Assembly (NCBI RefSeq): GCF_003347015.1
Contig: NZ_PNFB01000006.1
Span: 62,001 to 126,000 of the forward strand
Origin: Brachybacterium sp. YJGR34
GTDB taxonomy: Bacteria > Actinomycetota > Actinomycetes > Actinomycetales > Dermabacteraceae
Length of the DNA stretch: 64,000 bases
Direction: 5' to 3'
Below are positions 35,094-43,032 of the stretch, piece by piece. The position numbers and the translations under genes are program-made. Numbering within the stretch: the stretch's first letter is position 1; each line of letters begins with the position of its first letter. The notes beneath the pieces were generated by a model that saw only the letters and a list, made by a program, of their open reading frames with translations, made no database searches and was not told the origin of the DNA.

Positions 35094-35894
35094 TCAGATG
35101 TTGACGGTGACCTCGCCGCTCTCGCGCAGCTCCGCGGCGATCTGCGTCGCCGCCTCGTTCTGTTGCTGGGAGACGGACTGCTGGGCGAGCTGCTCCTTGA
35201 CGTCCTCGAAGGGCGGCACCTCGGACTGCTGACCGCCGGCCTGGGACTGCTGGGCGACGAGCTCCTCGTACTGGGCCTTCAGCTCCTCGTCGGTGGGCTC
35301 GGAGATGTTGGCCTCCTGCTCGATGAAGGTGGTGAGCTGGAACTGCTCGCCGGCGTCGCTGCGCACGTCCTCCTCGCTCAGCCCCTGCTGCTCGAGGGTC
35401 GAGATCACCTCGTCGGCGGAGCCCAGGCCGTTCTGCTGGGCGATCTCCTCGAGGGTCGCGTCGATGTCCGCGTCGGTCGGCTCGATGCCGGCGTCCTGCG
35501 CGCCCTGCAGCAGCAGGCGGTTGTCCACCAGCTGCGCGGCGACCTGCTGCTTGAGCTCGTCCTGATCGACCTCCTGGCCGGTGCTCTGCTGCTGCATCGA
35601 GGCCTGCTGGAACTGCGTCTCGTAGGCGGCGGCGAACTCGTCCTTGGTGATCTCCTCGCCGTTGACCACGGCGACGACCTCGGGGACGCCGGAGAGGTCG
35701 GCCTCGGGCATCTGCTGGGCGCCGCCGTCGGACGCGGCGGCGCTCCCGCCGTCGCTCGCGGCGGGCGCACCACCGCCGTCGCTGGCGCCGGAGGACGCAC
35801 CGCCGTCGTCGCTGCACCCGGTGAGGGCGACGACGGCGGCGAAGGAGATGGCGGCGAACGTGGTGCGGAGAGTCGAGGTGCTGGGGACCTTCAC
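35094..35894 (-). CDS. SurA N-terminal-like (trigger-type) lipoprotein
   Basis: The 266-residue protein has a signal peptide with lipobox LTGC (Cys27), then a Ser/Gly/Asp/Ala-rich linker to about residue 75. The helical body has VVAVVNGEEITKDEFAAAYE, the SurA_N signature, and a Gln-rich tail with no PPIase core. It is probably an extracytoplasmic chaperone. The GTG start at 35894 follows AGGAGG with 4-nt spacing. Confidence 0.75.
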   Translation of the reverse strand: MKVPSTSTLRTTFAAISFAAVVALTGCSDDGGASSGASDGGGAPAASDGGSAAASDGGAQQMPEADLSGVPEVVAVVNGEEITKDEFAAAYETQFQQASMQQQSTGQEVDQDELKQQVAAQLVDNRLLLQGAQDAGIEPTDADIDATLEEIAQQNGLGSADEVISTLEQQGLSEEDVRSDAGEQFQLTTFIEQEANISEPTDEELKAQYEELVAQQSQAGGQQSEVPPFEDVKEQLAQQSVSQQQNEAATQIAAELRESGEVTVNI

Positions 35895-36095
35895 TGTGCC
35901 TCCTGTGGTTGTCGGCCCGCGAGACGCTACGCCCCGAACCCTGGAGCCGTGTTGCAGCTCCGTCCAGTGCACGGTCAGGAAGCCGGATTCCGTGGGGTGT
36001 CTCTCGCCGCCGGTGCGCCCCGGCGGCGGCGGATCGGCCCCCGCGGCACCCGGCCCCGGCGGCCAGGACGCCTGGGCACGGGCCTGTCCGGCACC

Positions 36096-36101
36096 TAGGC
36101 T
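36096..36101 (+). promoter_or_regulatory. leaderless -10 box of the NTF2-like gene
   Basis: TAGGCT, 6 nt before the ATG at 36108. Confidence 0.55.
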
Positions 36102-36107
36102 CGGACC

Positions 36108-36479
36108 ATGGAGATGACCGTCACGGCAGACTGCGGCAACTCGCCGCGGATGAGGATCGTCGCCGATCTCGCGGCGGCCTGGGCGGCGGGGGAGGAGGAG
36201 CACGTGCGCCCCTGGCTGCGCGAGGACACCCGATGGATCCTCGTGGGCGCCGCGGACGGGCAGCAGCCGGCGCCCGGCGGGATACTCCCGCCGCCCGTCC
36301 CGCCCGAGCACGGCGAGATCCTCACCGTCCTCAGCCACGGCCGCCTCGCCGCCTGCGACGGGTACCTCGTGAGCGGGCAGGAGCGCGTCGACTTCTGCCA
36401 TGTGCTGCGCTTCGCGGGCGCGGCGAGGACCGCCGCCCTCCGCGAGATCCGCACCTACCTCCAGCCCGCCGTCTCCTGA
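36108..36479 (+). CDS. NTF2-like (SnoaL-type) small protein
   Basis: The 123-residue protein matches small NTF2-like cone-fold proteins in size and pattern: PRMRIVADLAAAWAAGEEEH then VRPWLREDTRWILVG, and a final VDFCHVLRFAGAARTAALRE. The ligand and function are unknown. It is leaderless by promoter position. Assignment is by overall pattern only. Confidence 0.55.
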   Translation: MEMTVTADCGNSPRMRIVADLAAAWAAGEEEHVRPWLREDTRWILVGAADGQQPAPGGILPPPVPPEHGEILTVLSHGRLAACDGYLVSGQERVDFCHVLRFAGAARTAALREIRTYLQPAVS

Positions 36480-36506
36480 CGGGGAGCCGGCGGGCGGAGC
36501 CGGAGC

Positions 36507-37679
36507 TCAGGAGCGCGTCGGGTACTCGCCCTCGTCCTCGATGCGGCGATTGAGCTCGGCGAGGTACTCCTCGGAGGGGTAGTCCACGAGGTCGATCTCC
36601 CGCCCCGTCCACGCCGACAGCTGCATCCCCGAGGCCAGGCGCACGCCGTTGATGCCCTCGGCGCCGTCCGCGATGAGCGGGACGCCGTCGTTGATGTGCG
36701 CGGCGAAGTTGGTGAGCACCTCGACGTGCTGGGAGCCCCAGGCCGAGTCGTACACCTTCTCCTCGACGGTCAGGACCTCCGAGGTGTCCTGCTCGCCGCG
36801 GAAGAGCTTCGCGACCTCCTGCATCGACATGCGCTCGCTGAGCACCCGCTCGTCCTCGGCCAGGCGCGTGATGGTCACCGTCTTCGAGCCCTCCACCACG
36901 ATCTTGCCGCGATCCAGGAGGATCTCCAGGCGGTCCGTGCCGACGATGTCGTTGGTGCTGGTCATGAAGTGGCCGGTGGCGCCGTTGCCGAAGTCCACGA
37001 GGGCGTTGACCTCGTCCTCGGTGGCGATGTCGCGCCGGAAGCCGAAGGCCAGCTTCGCGAACACCTTCTGCGGGGTGCCGCAGAGCCACTGCCACAGGTC
37101 CAGCTGATGCGGCGCCTGGTTGACCAGCACGCCGCCGCCCTCGCCGCCCCAGGTGGCGCGCCACGCCGACTGGTCGTAGTAGCCCTGCGGCCGCCACCAG
37201 GTGGTGATGATCCAGGAGGTGTGGCGCAGCGCCCCCAGCTCCCCGGAGTCGATGAGCGCCTTGAGGTCGGTGTAGACCGGATTGGTGCGCTGGTTGAACA
37301 TGATCGCGAAGGTGGTCTCGGGATGCGCCGCCGCGAAGGCGTTCATCTCCTCGACCTGCTTCGTGTACACGCCCGCGGGCTTCTCCGTCAGCGTATGGAT
37401 GCCCTTGCCGAGCGCGGTGATCGTCATCTCGGGATGCAGGAAGTGGGGGACGGTCGTGACCACGGCGTCCACGTCCCCGGAGTCGAGCATCGCGAGGTAG
37501 TCGTCGTGGAAGGGGGTGTCCGGGTGCTTCTCGGCGGCGAGCTCGCGCTTGGCCGGGTCGGTGTCCGCGATCGCGCCGAGGCTCATGCCCGGGACCCGCC
37601 CCTCGCTGAGCAGGCCGGCGTAGGCGCCGCCCTGGGCGCCGAGCCCGATGATTCCGAGCCGAACGGTCTTCTCCGACAT
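36507..37679 (-). CDS. Gfo/Idh/MocA family oxidoreductase
   Basis: The 390-residue protein has an N-terminal Rossmann motif (RLGIIGLGAQGGAYAGLL) and the EKPAG motif (LTEKPAGVYTKQVEEMN) containing the family Lys, followed by the alpha/beta C-terminal domain with GGGVLVNQAPHQLDLWQWLC. It oxidises or reduces a sugar or inositol-like substrate with NAD(P). AGGAGACACC precedes the ATG. A LacI-type operator lies about 100 bp upstream, which fits carbohydrate-responsive control. Confidence 0.87.
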   Translation of the reverse strand: MSEKTVRLGIIGLGAQGGAYAGLLSEGRVPGMSLGAIADTDPAKRELAAEKHPDTPFHDDYLAMLDSGDVDAVVTTVPHFLHPEMTITALGKGIHTLTEKPAGVYTKQVEEMNAFAAAHPETTFAIMFNQRTNPVYTDLKALIDSGELGALRHTSWIITTWWRPQGYYDQSAWRATWGGEGGGVLVNQAPHQLDLWQWLCGTPQKVFAKLAFGFRRDIATEDEVNALVDFGNGATGHFMTSTNDIVGTDRLEILLDRGKIVVEGSKTVTITRLAEDERVLSERMSMQEVAKLFRGEQDTSEVLTVEEKVYDSAWGSQHVEVLTNFAAHINDGVPLIADGAEGINGVRLASGMQLSAWTGREIDLVDYPSEEYLAELNRRIEDEGEYPTRS

Positions 37680-37777
37680 GGTGTCTCCTGATCTTCTGGG
37701 GGATGACCGTGCCGGACGGGCGGCACGGTGGGGTCAGCGGATGGACAGGCACGGTGCTCGCAGCATCGCGAGCGCCG

Positions 37778-37792
37778 TGGAAGCGCTCTCCA
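37778..37792. promoter_or_regulatory. LacI-type operator
   Basis: TGGAAGCGCTCTCCA has the AGCGCT core and TGG/CCA ends of LacI-family sites, one base off perfect symmetry. It lies about 100 bp before the sugar-type oxidoreductase start. The regulator itself is not in the window. Confidence 0.5.
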
Positions 37793-37960
37793 GTGCACTC
37801 TAGCCGCCGCGACGCCGCGGACAGCAGGCCCTCCGAGTCTGGCGAGTCCGCGGAGCGCCCGTGGGTTGTTGCCGGAGGTTGCGCGAGCCGGTCCGCCTCG
37901 GGGCAGTCCCTGCCCGGCACGATCGAGGAGCGCGTCGCCACGGCCCCGGCGGCAGACGCA

Positions 37961-37998
37961 GGACGGCCGGGCCACCCGCGAGGGTGACCCGGCCGTCC
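37961..37998 (-). terminator. terminator after the Rpf-like gene
   Basis: A 17-bp stem with one mismatch (37961-37977 with 37982-37998) has a GCGA tetraloop on the plus strand. It lies about 70 nt beyond the transglycosylase stop. The rest of the 387-bp gap 37680-38066 shows only the LacI-type site. Confidence 0.75.
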
Positions 37999-38066
37999 GG
38001 GAGAGTGCGGCGCTGCCGCAGGGCGTCAGCGGTCGGTCGCGGCGGACCGTGCTGTCGCGGTGGTGC

Positions 38067-39116
38067 TCAGTAGAGGTTGAGGAAGGTCTGCAGGACCTCC
38101 ACGGTGTCCTCGTCGATCGAGTCGGAGCCGTTCTGGGAGGCGCCGATCTCGTGCTGGAGGCCGGCGACGGTGTTCTCGCCGATCACGCCGTCCTGGTGGG
38201 TCTTCGCCCAGCCCTGGAGAGCGAGGGTGGTCTCCTCGTTCATCTCACCGGTCTGCTCGACGCCCAGCCAGTCCTGCAGGGCGGTGATGGTCTTCGGGCC
38301 CATCGTGCCGTCCACCTCGAGGGTGCCGGCCACGGAGAGATCGGCGGTCGCCTGCGAGCCGGGCTCGGCGGCCGGGCTCTGCTGCGGGGCGGCCTGCTCG
38401 GCCGGGGCCTCCGCCTGCTCGGTGTCCTCGGCGGGCGCCTGCTCCTGGGCAGGGGCCTCCTCGGCGGGTGCCTGCTCGGGCTCCTCGGCGGGCTCGGTCT
38501 CCTTGGCGAAGCCGTTCTCGTCGCAGTTGTCGGCGATGCCGTCGCCGTCGCAGCTCCAGTCGCCCTGGGGCTCGGTGCTCTCGCGCTCGGTGGAGCGGTT
38601 GGCCTGCTGGCCGCTCTCGCGAGACTCGGTGGACTCGGTGGACTCGGTGGACTCCTGCGAGGACTGCTCGGAGCCGGCATCCGACTCGGAGGAGCCGCTG
38701 TCCTCGGCCGCCGGAGCGCCGGAGGTGTCGGCGCCGCCGCTGAGCGCGGAGCCGCAGTTCGGCCAGGCGCCCGCGCCCTGACCGGCCAGGACCTTCTCGC
38801 CGATGGCGATCTGCTGGCTCTTGCTCGCCTGGTCGGCGGTGGCCGCGTACTGCGTGCCGCCGTAGCCCTCCCAGGTCGACTGCGAGAACTGGAGCCCGCC
38901 GTAGTAGCCGTTGCCGGTGTTGATGGACCAGTCGCCGCCGGACTCGCAGGCGGCGACCTCGTCCCAGCCGCCGGCCGCGTTCGCGGCGGTGCCGGTGGCG
39001 AGCATGCCGGTGGCGACGATCGCGCCGCCGGCGAGGGTCACCGCGGTGCGGGCCATGCCGCGTCGCAGGGAGGCGGTCCTGGGGGTGGTCTTGGCGTGCG
39101 TGCTGTGCAGGGACAT
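38067..39116 (-). CDS. Rpf-like transglycosylase with C-terminal peptidoglycan-binding repeats
   Basis: The 349-residue secreted protein has a signal peptide to about residue 48 (ANAAGG). The Rpf lysozyme-like domain is WDEVAACESGGDWSINTGNG with catalytic Glu58, then YYGGLQFSQSTWEGYGG. A Ser/Thr/Glu-rich linker with TEST repeats follows, then a small Cys/Asp loop (CDGDGIADNC) resembling a calcium-binding type 3 repeat, and a Glu/Ala/Pro-rich stretch. The C-terminus has helical VDGTMGPKTITALQDWLG-type repeats like PG_binding_1. It cleaves peptidoglycan, and Rpf proteins promote growth from dormancy. Confidence 0.88.
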   Translation of the reverse strand: MSLHSTHAKTTPRTASLRRGMARTAVTLAGGAIVATGMLATGTAANAAGGWDEVAACESGGDWSINTGNGYYGGLQFSQSTWEGYGGTQYAATADQASKSQQIAIGEKVLAGQGAGAWPNCGSALSGGADTSGAPAAEDSGSSESDAGSEQSSQESTESTESTESRESGQQANRSTERESTEPQGDWSCDGDGIADNCDENGFAKETEPAEEPEQAPAEEAPAQEQAPAEDTEQAEAPAEQAAPQQSPAAEPGSQATADLSVAGTLEVDGTMGPKTITALQDWLGVEQTGEMNEETTLALQGWAKTHQDGVIGENTVAGLQHEIGASQNGSDSIDEDTVEVLQTFLNLY

Positions 39117-39212
39117 GTGCACGTCCTTTCGATCTCGCAAAGTGTGGAGAGCGGGGAGGTGCGGCTCCCGCAGTGCGCGTGGTGCGTCACCCGCTCGGGT
39201 CGAACGGTCGCC

Positions 39213-39218
39213 ACGCTA
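39213..39218 (-). promoter_or_regulatory. -10 box of the Rpf-like gene
   Basis: TAGCGT on the minus strand gives a leader of about 90 nt, with GAAAGGA before the ATG. The rest of the 307-bp gap 39117-39423 shows only the AGGTCAC repeat. Confidence 0.45.
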
Positions 39219-39393
39219 GGGCCCGCCTCCCCCCGCCCAGCAAGGGGGATCGAGAAGTGGTGACGGCTTCTTTGCCGAGACGTTCCCGAGCGATCGGAGG
39301 GCGGTCTCCGGGGCCCGCGGGTGTGGCCTGGAGGAATGCGCCTACCGGTGCCCCGGAGGACTGATCATGTGACGTGGGTCGCTTCTGTTCCTC

Positions 39394-39411
39394 AGGTCAC
39401 AGCAAGGTCAC
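39394..39411. promoter_or_regulatory. direct repeat AGGTCAC, 11-bp period
   Basis: AGGTCAC at 39394-39400 and 39405-39411 are one helical turn apart, upstream of the Rpf promoter and just after the Mph stop. A possible regulator site. Confidence 0.3.
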
Positions 39412-39423
39412 GAGGTTCGTGAT

Positions 39424-40335
39424 TCACGCCTCTGACGTGGGGTTCAGGGAGGACGCGGCCGCCTCCCAGTGCGCTGCCAGGCCCGTCTCGAGGGCGAACA
39501 GGCCGTAGGCCACGGGTGAGGCGGAGAACATCTCCGTGCAGTGATCGGCCAGTCGCGGCCACAGCTGTCCGCCGCCGGCCTCGTAGTGCTCCAGGAAGAG
39601 CTCGAAGGCGTCCTCCGTGGCGCCCACGCGCTGGAACATGAGGTCCTTGGCAGGATCGCCGACGGCCGCGGTGGTCCAGTCGAGGACCGCGGAGAGCCGC
39701 CCGTCCGCGACGAGGGTGTGGCCGGGGTAGATCTCCCCGTGGGTCAGCACGCTGCGGCGGGGCCAGTAGCTGTCCTCCTCGACCCAGGCGTTCCACCGCT
39801 CCCACAGAGGAGGGGCGATCTCGAAGGACTCCGCGACCCGCTCCAGGTCCGTGCGCCAGCGCGCGCGCACCTGCGCGGGGGAGAGCACGTCGATGCCGGT
39901 CGCCGCGGCCTCCTCGATGCCGATCCCGTGGAGCTGGGCGACGGTGGCGCCGAGGGACCTGGCGTAGTCCGGAGAGGACACGTCGACGTTCCAGCTCACC
40001 TCCCCGGCGGCATCGAGGGTGAGCCCCGGAGTGCCCGGCAGCAGGGGGTAGGCGATCAGGTCCTCGGTGTGGACGCGCCAGTCGGGCACGGCCACGTCCA
40101 GGTGCGGTGCCACCGTCCTCAGCAGGCGGCCCTCGATCTCCGCCCGGGCGAGCACGTCCGCTCGGCGGGGGATCCGCAGCACCCAGTCCTGCCCGTCACG
40201 GGCCCGGGCGAAGACCACCCGGAAGTCCAGGCCGATCTCCTCGGCGCGGAGGGTCTCGCGCGAGAGCTCGAGCCCGTGGGTTCCGGCGAGCTCGAGGAGG
40301 GCATCGGCGTCCGAGGGGAGATCCGTCGAGGTCAT
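39424..40335 (-). CDS. mphH: macrolide 2'-phosphotransferase, Mph(H)-like
   Basis: The 303-residue Mph-type kinase has IGLDFRVVFARARDGQDWVL then RIPRRADVLARAEIEGRLLR, the conserved Mph N-lobe, AYPLLPGTPGLTLD, the catalytic loop VLTHGEIYPGHTLV and metal motif AVLDWTTAAVGDPAKDL. It transfers a phosphate from nucleotide to the desosamine 2'-OH of macrolides. Mph(H) was described from Brachybacterium faecium, which fits this background; the symbol is by resemblance. The catalytic loop reads HGE (Glu201) where many Mph and APH enzymes have HGD. Confidence 0.7.
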   Translation of the reverse strand: MTSTDLPSDADALLELAGTHGLELSRETLRAEEIGLDFRVVFARARDGQDWVLRIPRRADVLARAEIEGRLLRTVAPHLDVAVPDWRVHTEDLIAYPLLPGTPGLTLDAAGEVSWNVDVSSPDYARSLGATVAQLHGIGIEEAAATGIDVLSPAQVRARWRTDLERVAESFEIAPPLWERWNAWVEEDSYWPRRSVLTHGEIYPGHTLVADGRLSAVLDWTTAAVGDPAKDLMFQRVGATEDAFELFLEHYEAGGGQLWPRLADHCTEMFSASPVAYGLFALETGLAAHWEAAASSLNPTSEA

Positions 40336-40404
40336 CGGACCAGTCTGGCATCACCGCGGCGAACCCGCCAGGTGGATCCCTCCCCGCGGGGGCATCCGGC
40401 GGCC

Positions 40405-40410
40405 TACGCT
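40405..40410 (+). promoter_or_regulatory. leaderless -10 box of the lysoplasmalogenase-like gene
   Basis: TACGCT, 6 nt before the ATG at 40417. Confidence 0.55.
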
Positions 40411-40416
40411 TCGCCC

Positions 40417-41157
40417 ATGCGTCCGGCACTGGGGATCCTGGCCGGGGTGTCCTTCGTGCACCTCGGCGCCCAGGCGAGCGGCCGGGAAGGTCTGGCCGCT
40501 CTCACCCAGGTGCTGCTCATGCCCGCGCTGGCCGCCGTGCTCTGGACGGGGACTGCGCCGCCGCGGGGCGCCCTGGTCCGTCTGTCCCTGGCGGCGCTCG
40601 GGCTGTCCTGGCTGGGCGACACCGTTCCGCGCTTCCTGGCGGGGACGGCCGGCTTCCTGGGCATGCTCGGATTCTTCCTGCTGGCGCAGCTGACGTACGC
40701 CCTGGCCTTCTGGCCGCACCGGGCCGGCTCGCTGCTCGCGCGTCCGGTGCTGGTCCTTCCCTATCTGGCGGCCACGGCGGGGATCATCGTGCTGTGTGCG
40801 CCCGGTGCCGGAGCGCTGCTGCCCGTCGTGGTGCTCTACGCCGGAGCGATCATCACGATGGCGATCCTCGCCACGGGTCTCTCGCCCCGTGCCGGACTCG
40901 GTGCGGCACTCTTCGTGATCTCCGATGCGCTGATCGCCCTCGACGCCTTCGGCGTGCTCACCCTGCCCGGCCAGGGCGTGTGGGTGATGAGCACCTATCT
41001 CGCGGCGCAGCTGCTGCTGGTGCTGGCGGTGCGGGAGGCGGCCGCGCTCAGCGCAGCTCCGACTCCGAGGCGGCCCCGGTCCCGGGCGCAGGCTCCGGAT
41101 CGCTCCCGGCCCCCGCGGCGGGGTCCGAGGACGGGGCATCGGCGTCGCGGGAGATGA
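40417..41157 (+). CDS. lysoplasmalogenase-like (YhhN/TMEM86) membrane protein
   Basis: The 246-residue protein has about eight hydrophobic helices typical of the YhhN family: KxLxxPLL-like QVLLMPALAAVLW, LSWLGDTVPRFL with the conserved Asp, LTYALAFW and FVISDALIALDAFG, the second Asp. YhhN proteins hydrolyse lysoplasmalogen or act in lipid remodelling. The last 35 residues are Arg/Pro-rich and lie antisense to the TerC tail for 110 bp, so they may be a non-functional extension. Confidence 0.75.
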   Translation: MRPALGILAGVSFVHLGAQASGREGLAALTQVLLMPALAAVLWTGTAPPRGALVRLSLAALGLSWLGDTVPRFLAGTAGFLGMLGFFLLAQLTYALAFWPHRAGSLLARPVLVLPYLAATAGIIVLCAPGAGALLPVVVLYAGAIITMAILATGLSPRAGLGAALFVISDALIALDAFGVLTLPGQGVWVMSTYLAAQLLLVLAVREAAALSAAPTPRRPRSRAQAPDRSRPPRRGPRTGHRRRGR

Positions 41158-42433
41158 TCTGGCCGCTGGCGTCGCGACGGATCCGGCCGTCGGGGCCCAC
41201 GGTGCGCAGGCCCTCCGGGTGCTCGTCGGTGCGCCGGCCGCCATCGCGGTCGGAACGGCGCTTCTCGGCCATGACGTGGGCGTCCGAGAGGAGCTCGCTG
41301 AGCGACTTCTCCTCGTGCAGCAGGCCCTGGTACTTCTCCGGCAGGCTCCGGATCGCGTCCTCGTTCTCCTGCAGACGCCGATAGATGCGCTCACGCTCCT
41401 CCTCGAAGGAGGTGTAGCTCATCGAGACGTAGGCCTCCGCATCGCGGCGCGCGCTGGCGACGGCGGCCTTCGCCCGGCCGCGGCGCGAGAGCAGGGACGC
41501 GGCCACGGTCACGATCAGGACACCCACGATGACCGAGAGCGAGAAGCTCGTGGTGATCTCGGGGACGGGCACCGGCTGGCCGTTGTTGACGAACCCGAGG
41601 GAGTTCTCGTGCAGCGCGTGGACGATGAGCTTGACGCCGATGAAGGCCAGGATCGCGGCCAGCCCGTAGGAGAGGTAGACCAGGCGGTCCAGCAGCCCGT
41701 CCAGCAGGAAGTACAGCTGGCGCAGGCCCAGCAGGGAGAACACGGTCGCCGTGAAGACGATGAAGGTGTTCTGGGTCAGGCCGAAGATCGCCGGGATCGA
41801 GTCCAGCGCGAACAGGATGTCGGTGCCGCCGATGGCCACCATGACCAGCAGCATCGGGGTCATCACGCGCTTGCCGTCGATGTGGGTGAACAGACGGTCG
41901 CCGTCATAGGTGTCGGTGGTGGGCAGCAGCCTCTTGGCGAGGCGGACCACGATGTTGTTCGCCTCGTCCTTGTCCTCGGACTCCGGCTTGAGCATGTTGC
42001 CGGCGGTCAGCAGGAGGATCAGGCCGAAGAAGTAGAACGCCCAGGCCAGATGCTCGATCATGGCGGCGCCGCCGACGATCATGGCGGAGCGCGCGATGAT
42101 CGCGAAGGTGATGCCGAACAGCAGCACCTTCTGCTGGTCCTCGCGCGGGACGCGGAAGCTGCTCATGATCACGAGGAACACGAACAGGTTGTCCACCGAG
42201 AGCGCCTTCTCGGTGATGTAGCCGGCGAAGTACTCGCCGCCCATCTCGGCGCCGCCTCCGAGGAGGACCAGCACGCCGAAGAGCAGCGCGATCGCGACGT
42301 AGATCGTCGACCAGATCGCGGCTTCGCGCAGGGTGGGGATGTGCGCCTTGCGCACGTGGAAGAAATAGTCGAAGGCCAGGAGGCCGACGATCACGATGAT
42401 CGTGATCGCCCAGATGAGCGGGGAGACGGTCAC
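41048..42433 (-). CDS. TerC family membrane protein (metal exporter type)
   Basis: The 461-residue protein has nine or so helices with the TerC signature: YITEKALSVDNLFVFLVIMS and GGTDILFALDSIPAIFGLTQ carry the conserved acidic residues of the metal path. The cytoplasmic C-terminal tail from about residue 345 is coiled, charged and Ser/Pro-rich. Bacterial TerC proteins export Mn2+ and help load metals into secreted enzymes. A Mn-type riboswitch in the leader supports this. GTG start at 42433. Confidence 0.87.
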   Translation of the reverse strand: MTVSPLIWAITIIVIVGLLAFDYFFHVRKAHIPTLREAAIWSTIYVAIALLFGVLVLLGGGAEMGGEYFAGYITEKALSVDNLFVFLVIMSSFRVPREDQQKVLLFGITFAIIARSAMIVGGAAMIEHLAWAFYFFGLILLLTAGNMLKPESEDKDEANNIVVRLAKRLLPTTDTYDGDRLFTHIDGKRVMTPMLLVMVAIGGTDILFALDSIPAIFGLTQNTFIVFTATVFSLLGLRQLYFLLDGLLDRLVYLSYGLAAILAFIGVKLIVHALHENSLGFVNNGQPVPVPEITTSFSLSVIVGVLIVTVAASLLSRRGRAKAAVASARRDAEAYVSMSYTSFEEERERIYRRLQENEDAIRSLPEKYQGLLHEEKSLSELLSDAHVMAEKRRSDRDGGRRTDEHPEGLRTVGPDGRIRRDASGQIISRDADAPSSDPAAGAGSDPEPAPGTGAASESELR

Positions 42434-42459
42434 GGTTCTGCTTTCCGGGGTCGCTGAGT

Positions 42460-42575
42460 CGACCCGGGTCTCTCCGCCCGTCGATCTCCTCGACGGACCG
42501 CGGCGCACGGAGGACCATCGACAGTCCCCGTGATGACGTGCGCAGCGTGGTGGATACTCCCCCGTTGCCGTGCCG
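42460..42575 (-). promoter_or_regulatory. yybP-ykoY (Mn2+) riboswitch candidate upstream of TerC
   Basis: On the minus strand the leader contains three blocks of this class in order: GGGGGAGTATCC (from 42563), then GTCATCA (42531-42537), then GGAGAGACC (42467-42475), about 35 nt before the GTG. The yybP-ykoY family senses Mn2+ and commonly precedes TerC genes. Boundaries are approximate, and pairing was judged by eye. Confidence 0.65.
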
Positions 42576-42650
42576 CAGTGTACACAGCGCTCCTGGACGC
42601 GCGGTGAGGACCGCGCCGGTCGCGCCGTCGCCGGCGCGCCGGCGTCCTCC

Positions 42651-42986
42651 TCAGCGGTCCTCGCGCTCCGTGACCGCTTCCTCGAGCTCCTCCTTGGTCA
42701 TCGAGGAACGCCCCTCGACGTCCAGGCGCCGCGCATCCTCGTAGAGCTGATCGCGCGTGCGCCCCTGCGGCCCGGAGCCGGACCGTCGGCCGCCGCGCTC
42801 GGCCGGGGACATGTCCTCGGTGGAGGTCCTGCTGGCCTCCTGGGCCTCGCCGCTCTGCGCCCGCGTCTTGTTCACGGTCCGGGCGGCGATCTCCTCGGCC
42901 TCCTCCTCTGAGCGGCCCGCATCGAGCTGGCTGTCCTTCACGTGCTCGTACTGCCGCTCACGCTTGCGGCTCCATGCGTCGGGCAC
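42651..42986 (-). CDS. small 'plasmid stabilization' stress-type protein
   Basis: The 111-residue, highly charged protein has KRERQYEHVKDSQLDAGRSE, EEIAARTVNKTRAQSGE and GRTRDQLYEDARRLDVEGRS ending in a Rho-N/SAP-like helix (MTKEELEEAV). Similar actinobacterial proteins are labelled plasmid stabilization proteins, but no toxin partner is present and the function is unknown. GTG start at 42986 after AAGGAGG. It lies downstream of the Vms1-like gene with a hairpin between. Confidence 0.65.
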   Translation of the reverse strand: MPDAWSRKRERQYEHVKDSQLDAGRSEEEAEEIAARTVNKTRAQSGEAQEASRTSTEDMSPAERGGRRSGSGPQGRTRDQLYEDARRLDVEGRSSMTKEELEEAVTEREDR

Positions 42987-43009
42987 GGTCCCTCCTTCCT
43001 CGTCGGCCC

Positions 43010-43032
43010 ACCACCCGGCGGCGCCGGGTGGT
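43010..43032 (-). terminator. hairpin at the Vms1-like gene stop
   Basis: A perfect 10-bp stem, ACCACCCGGC/GCCGGGTGGT, has a 3-nt loop. Its base covers the first base of the stop codon, and it lies before the next start. A partial terminator or mRNA-stabilising hairpin. Confidence 0.55.

Noticed and set aside
39117..39320. c-di-AMP (ydaO-type) riboswitch before the Rpf-like gene
   Set aside because: Such riboswitches often precede rpf genes, but the leader from the -10 is only about 90 nt and lacks the conserved end blocks.
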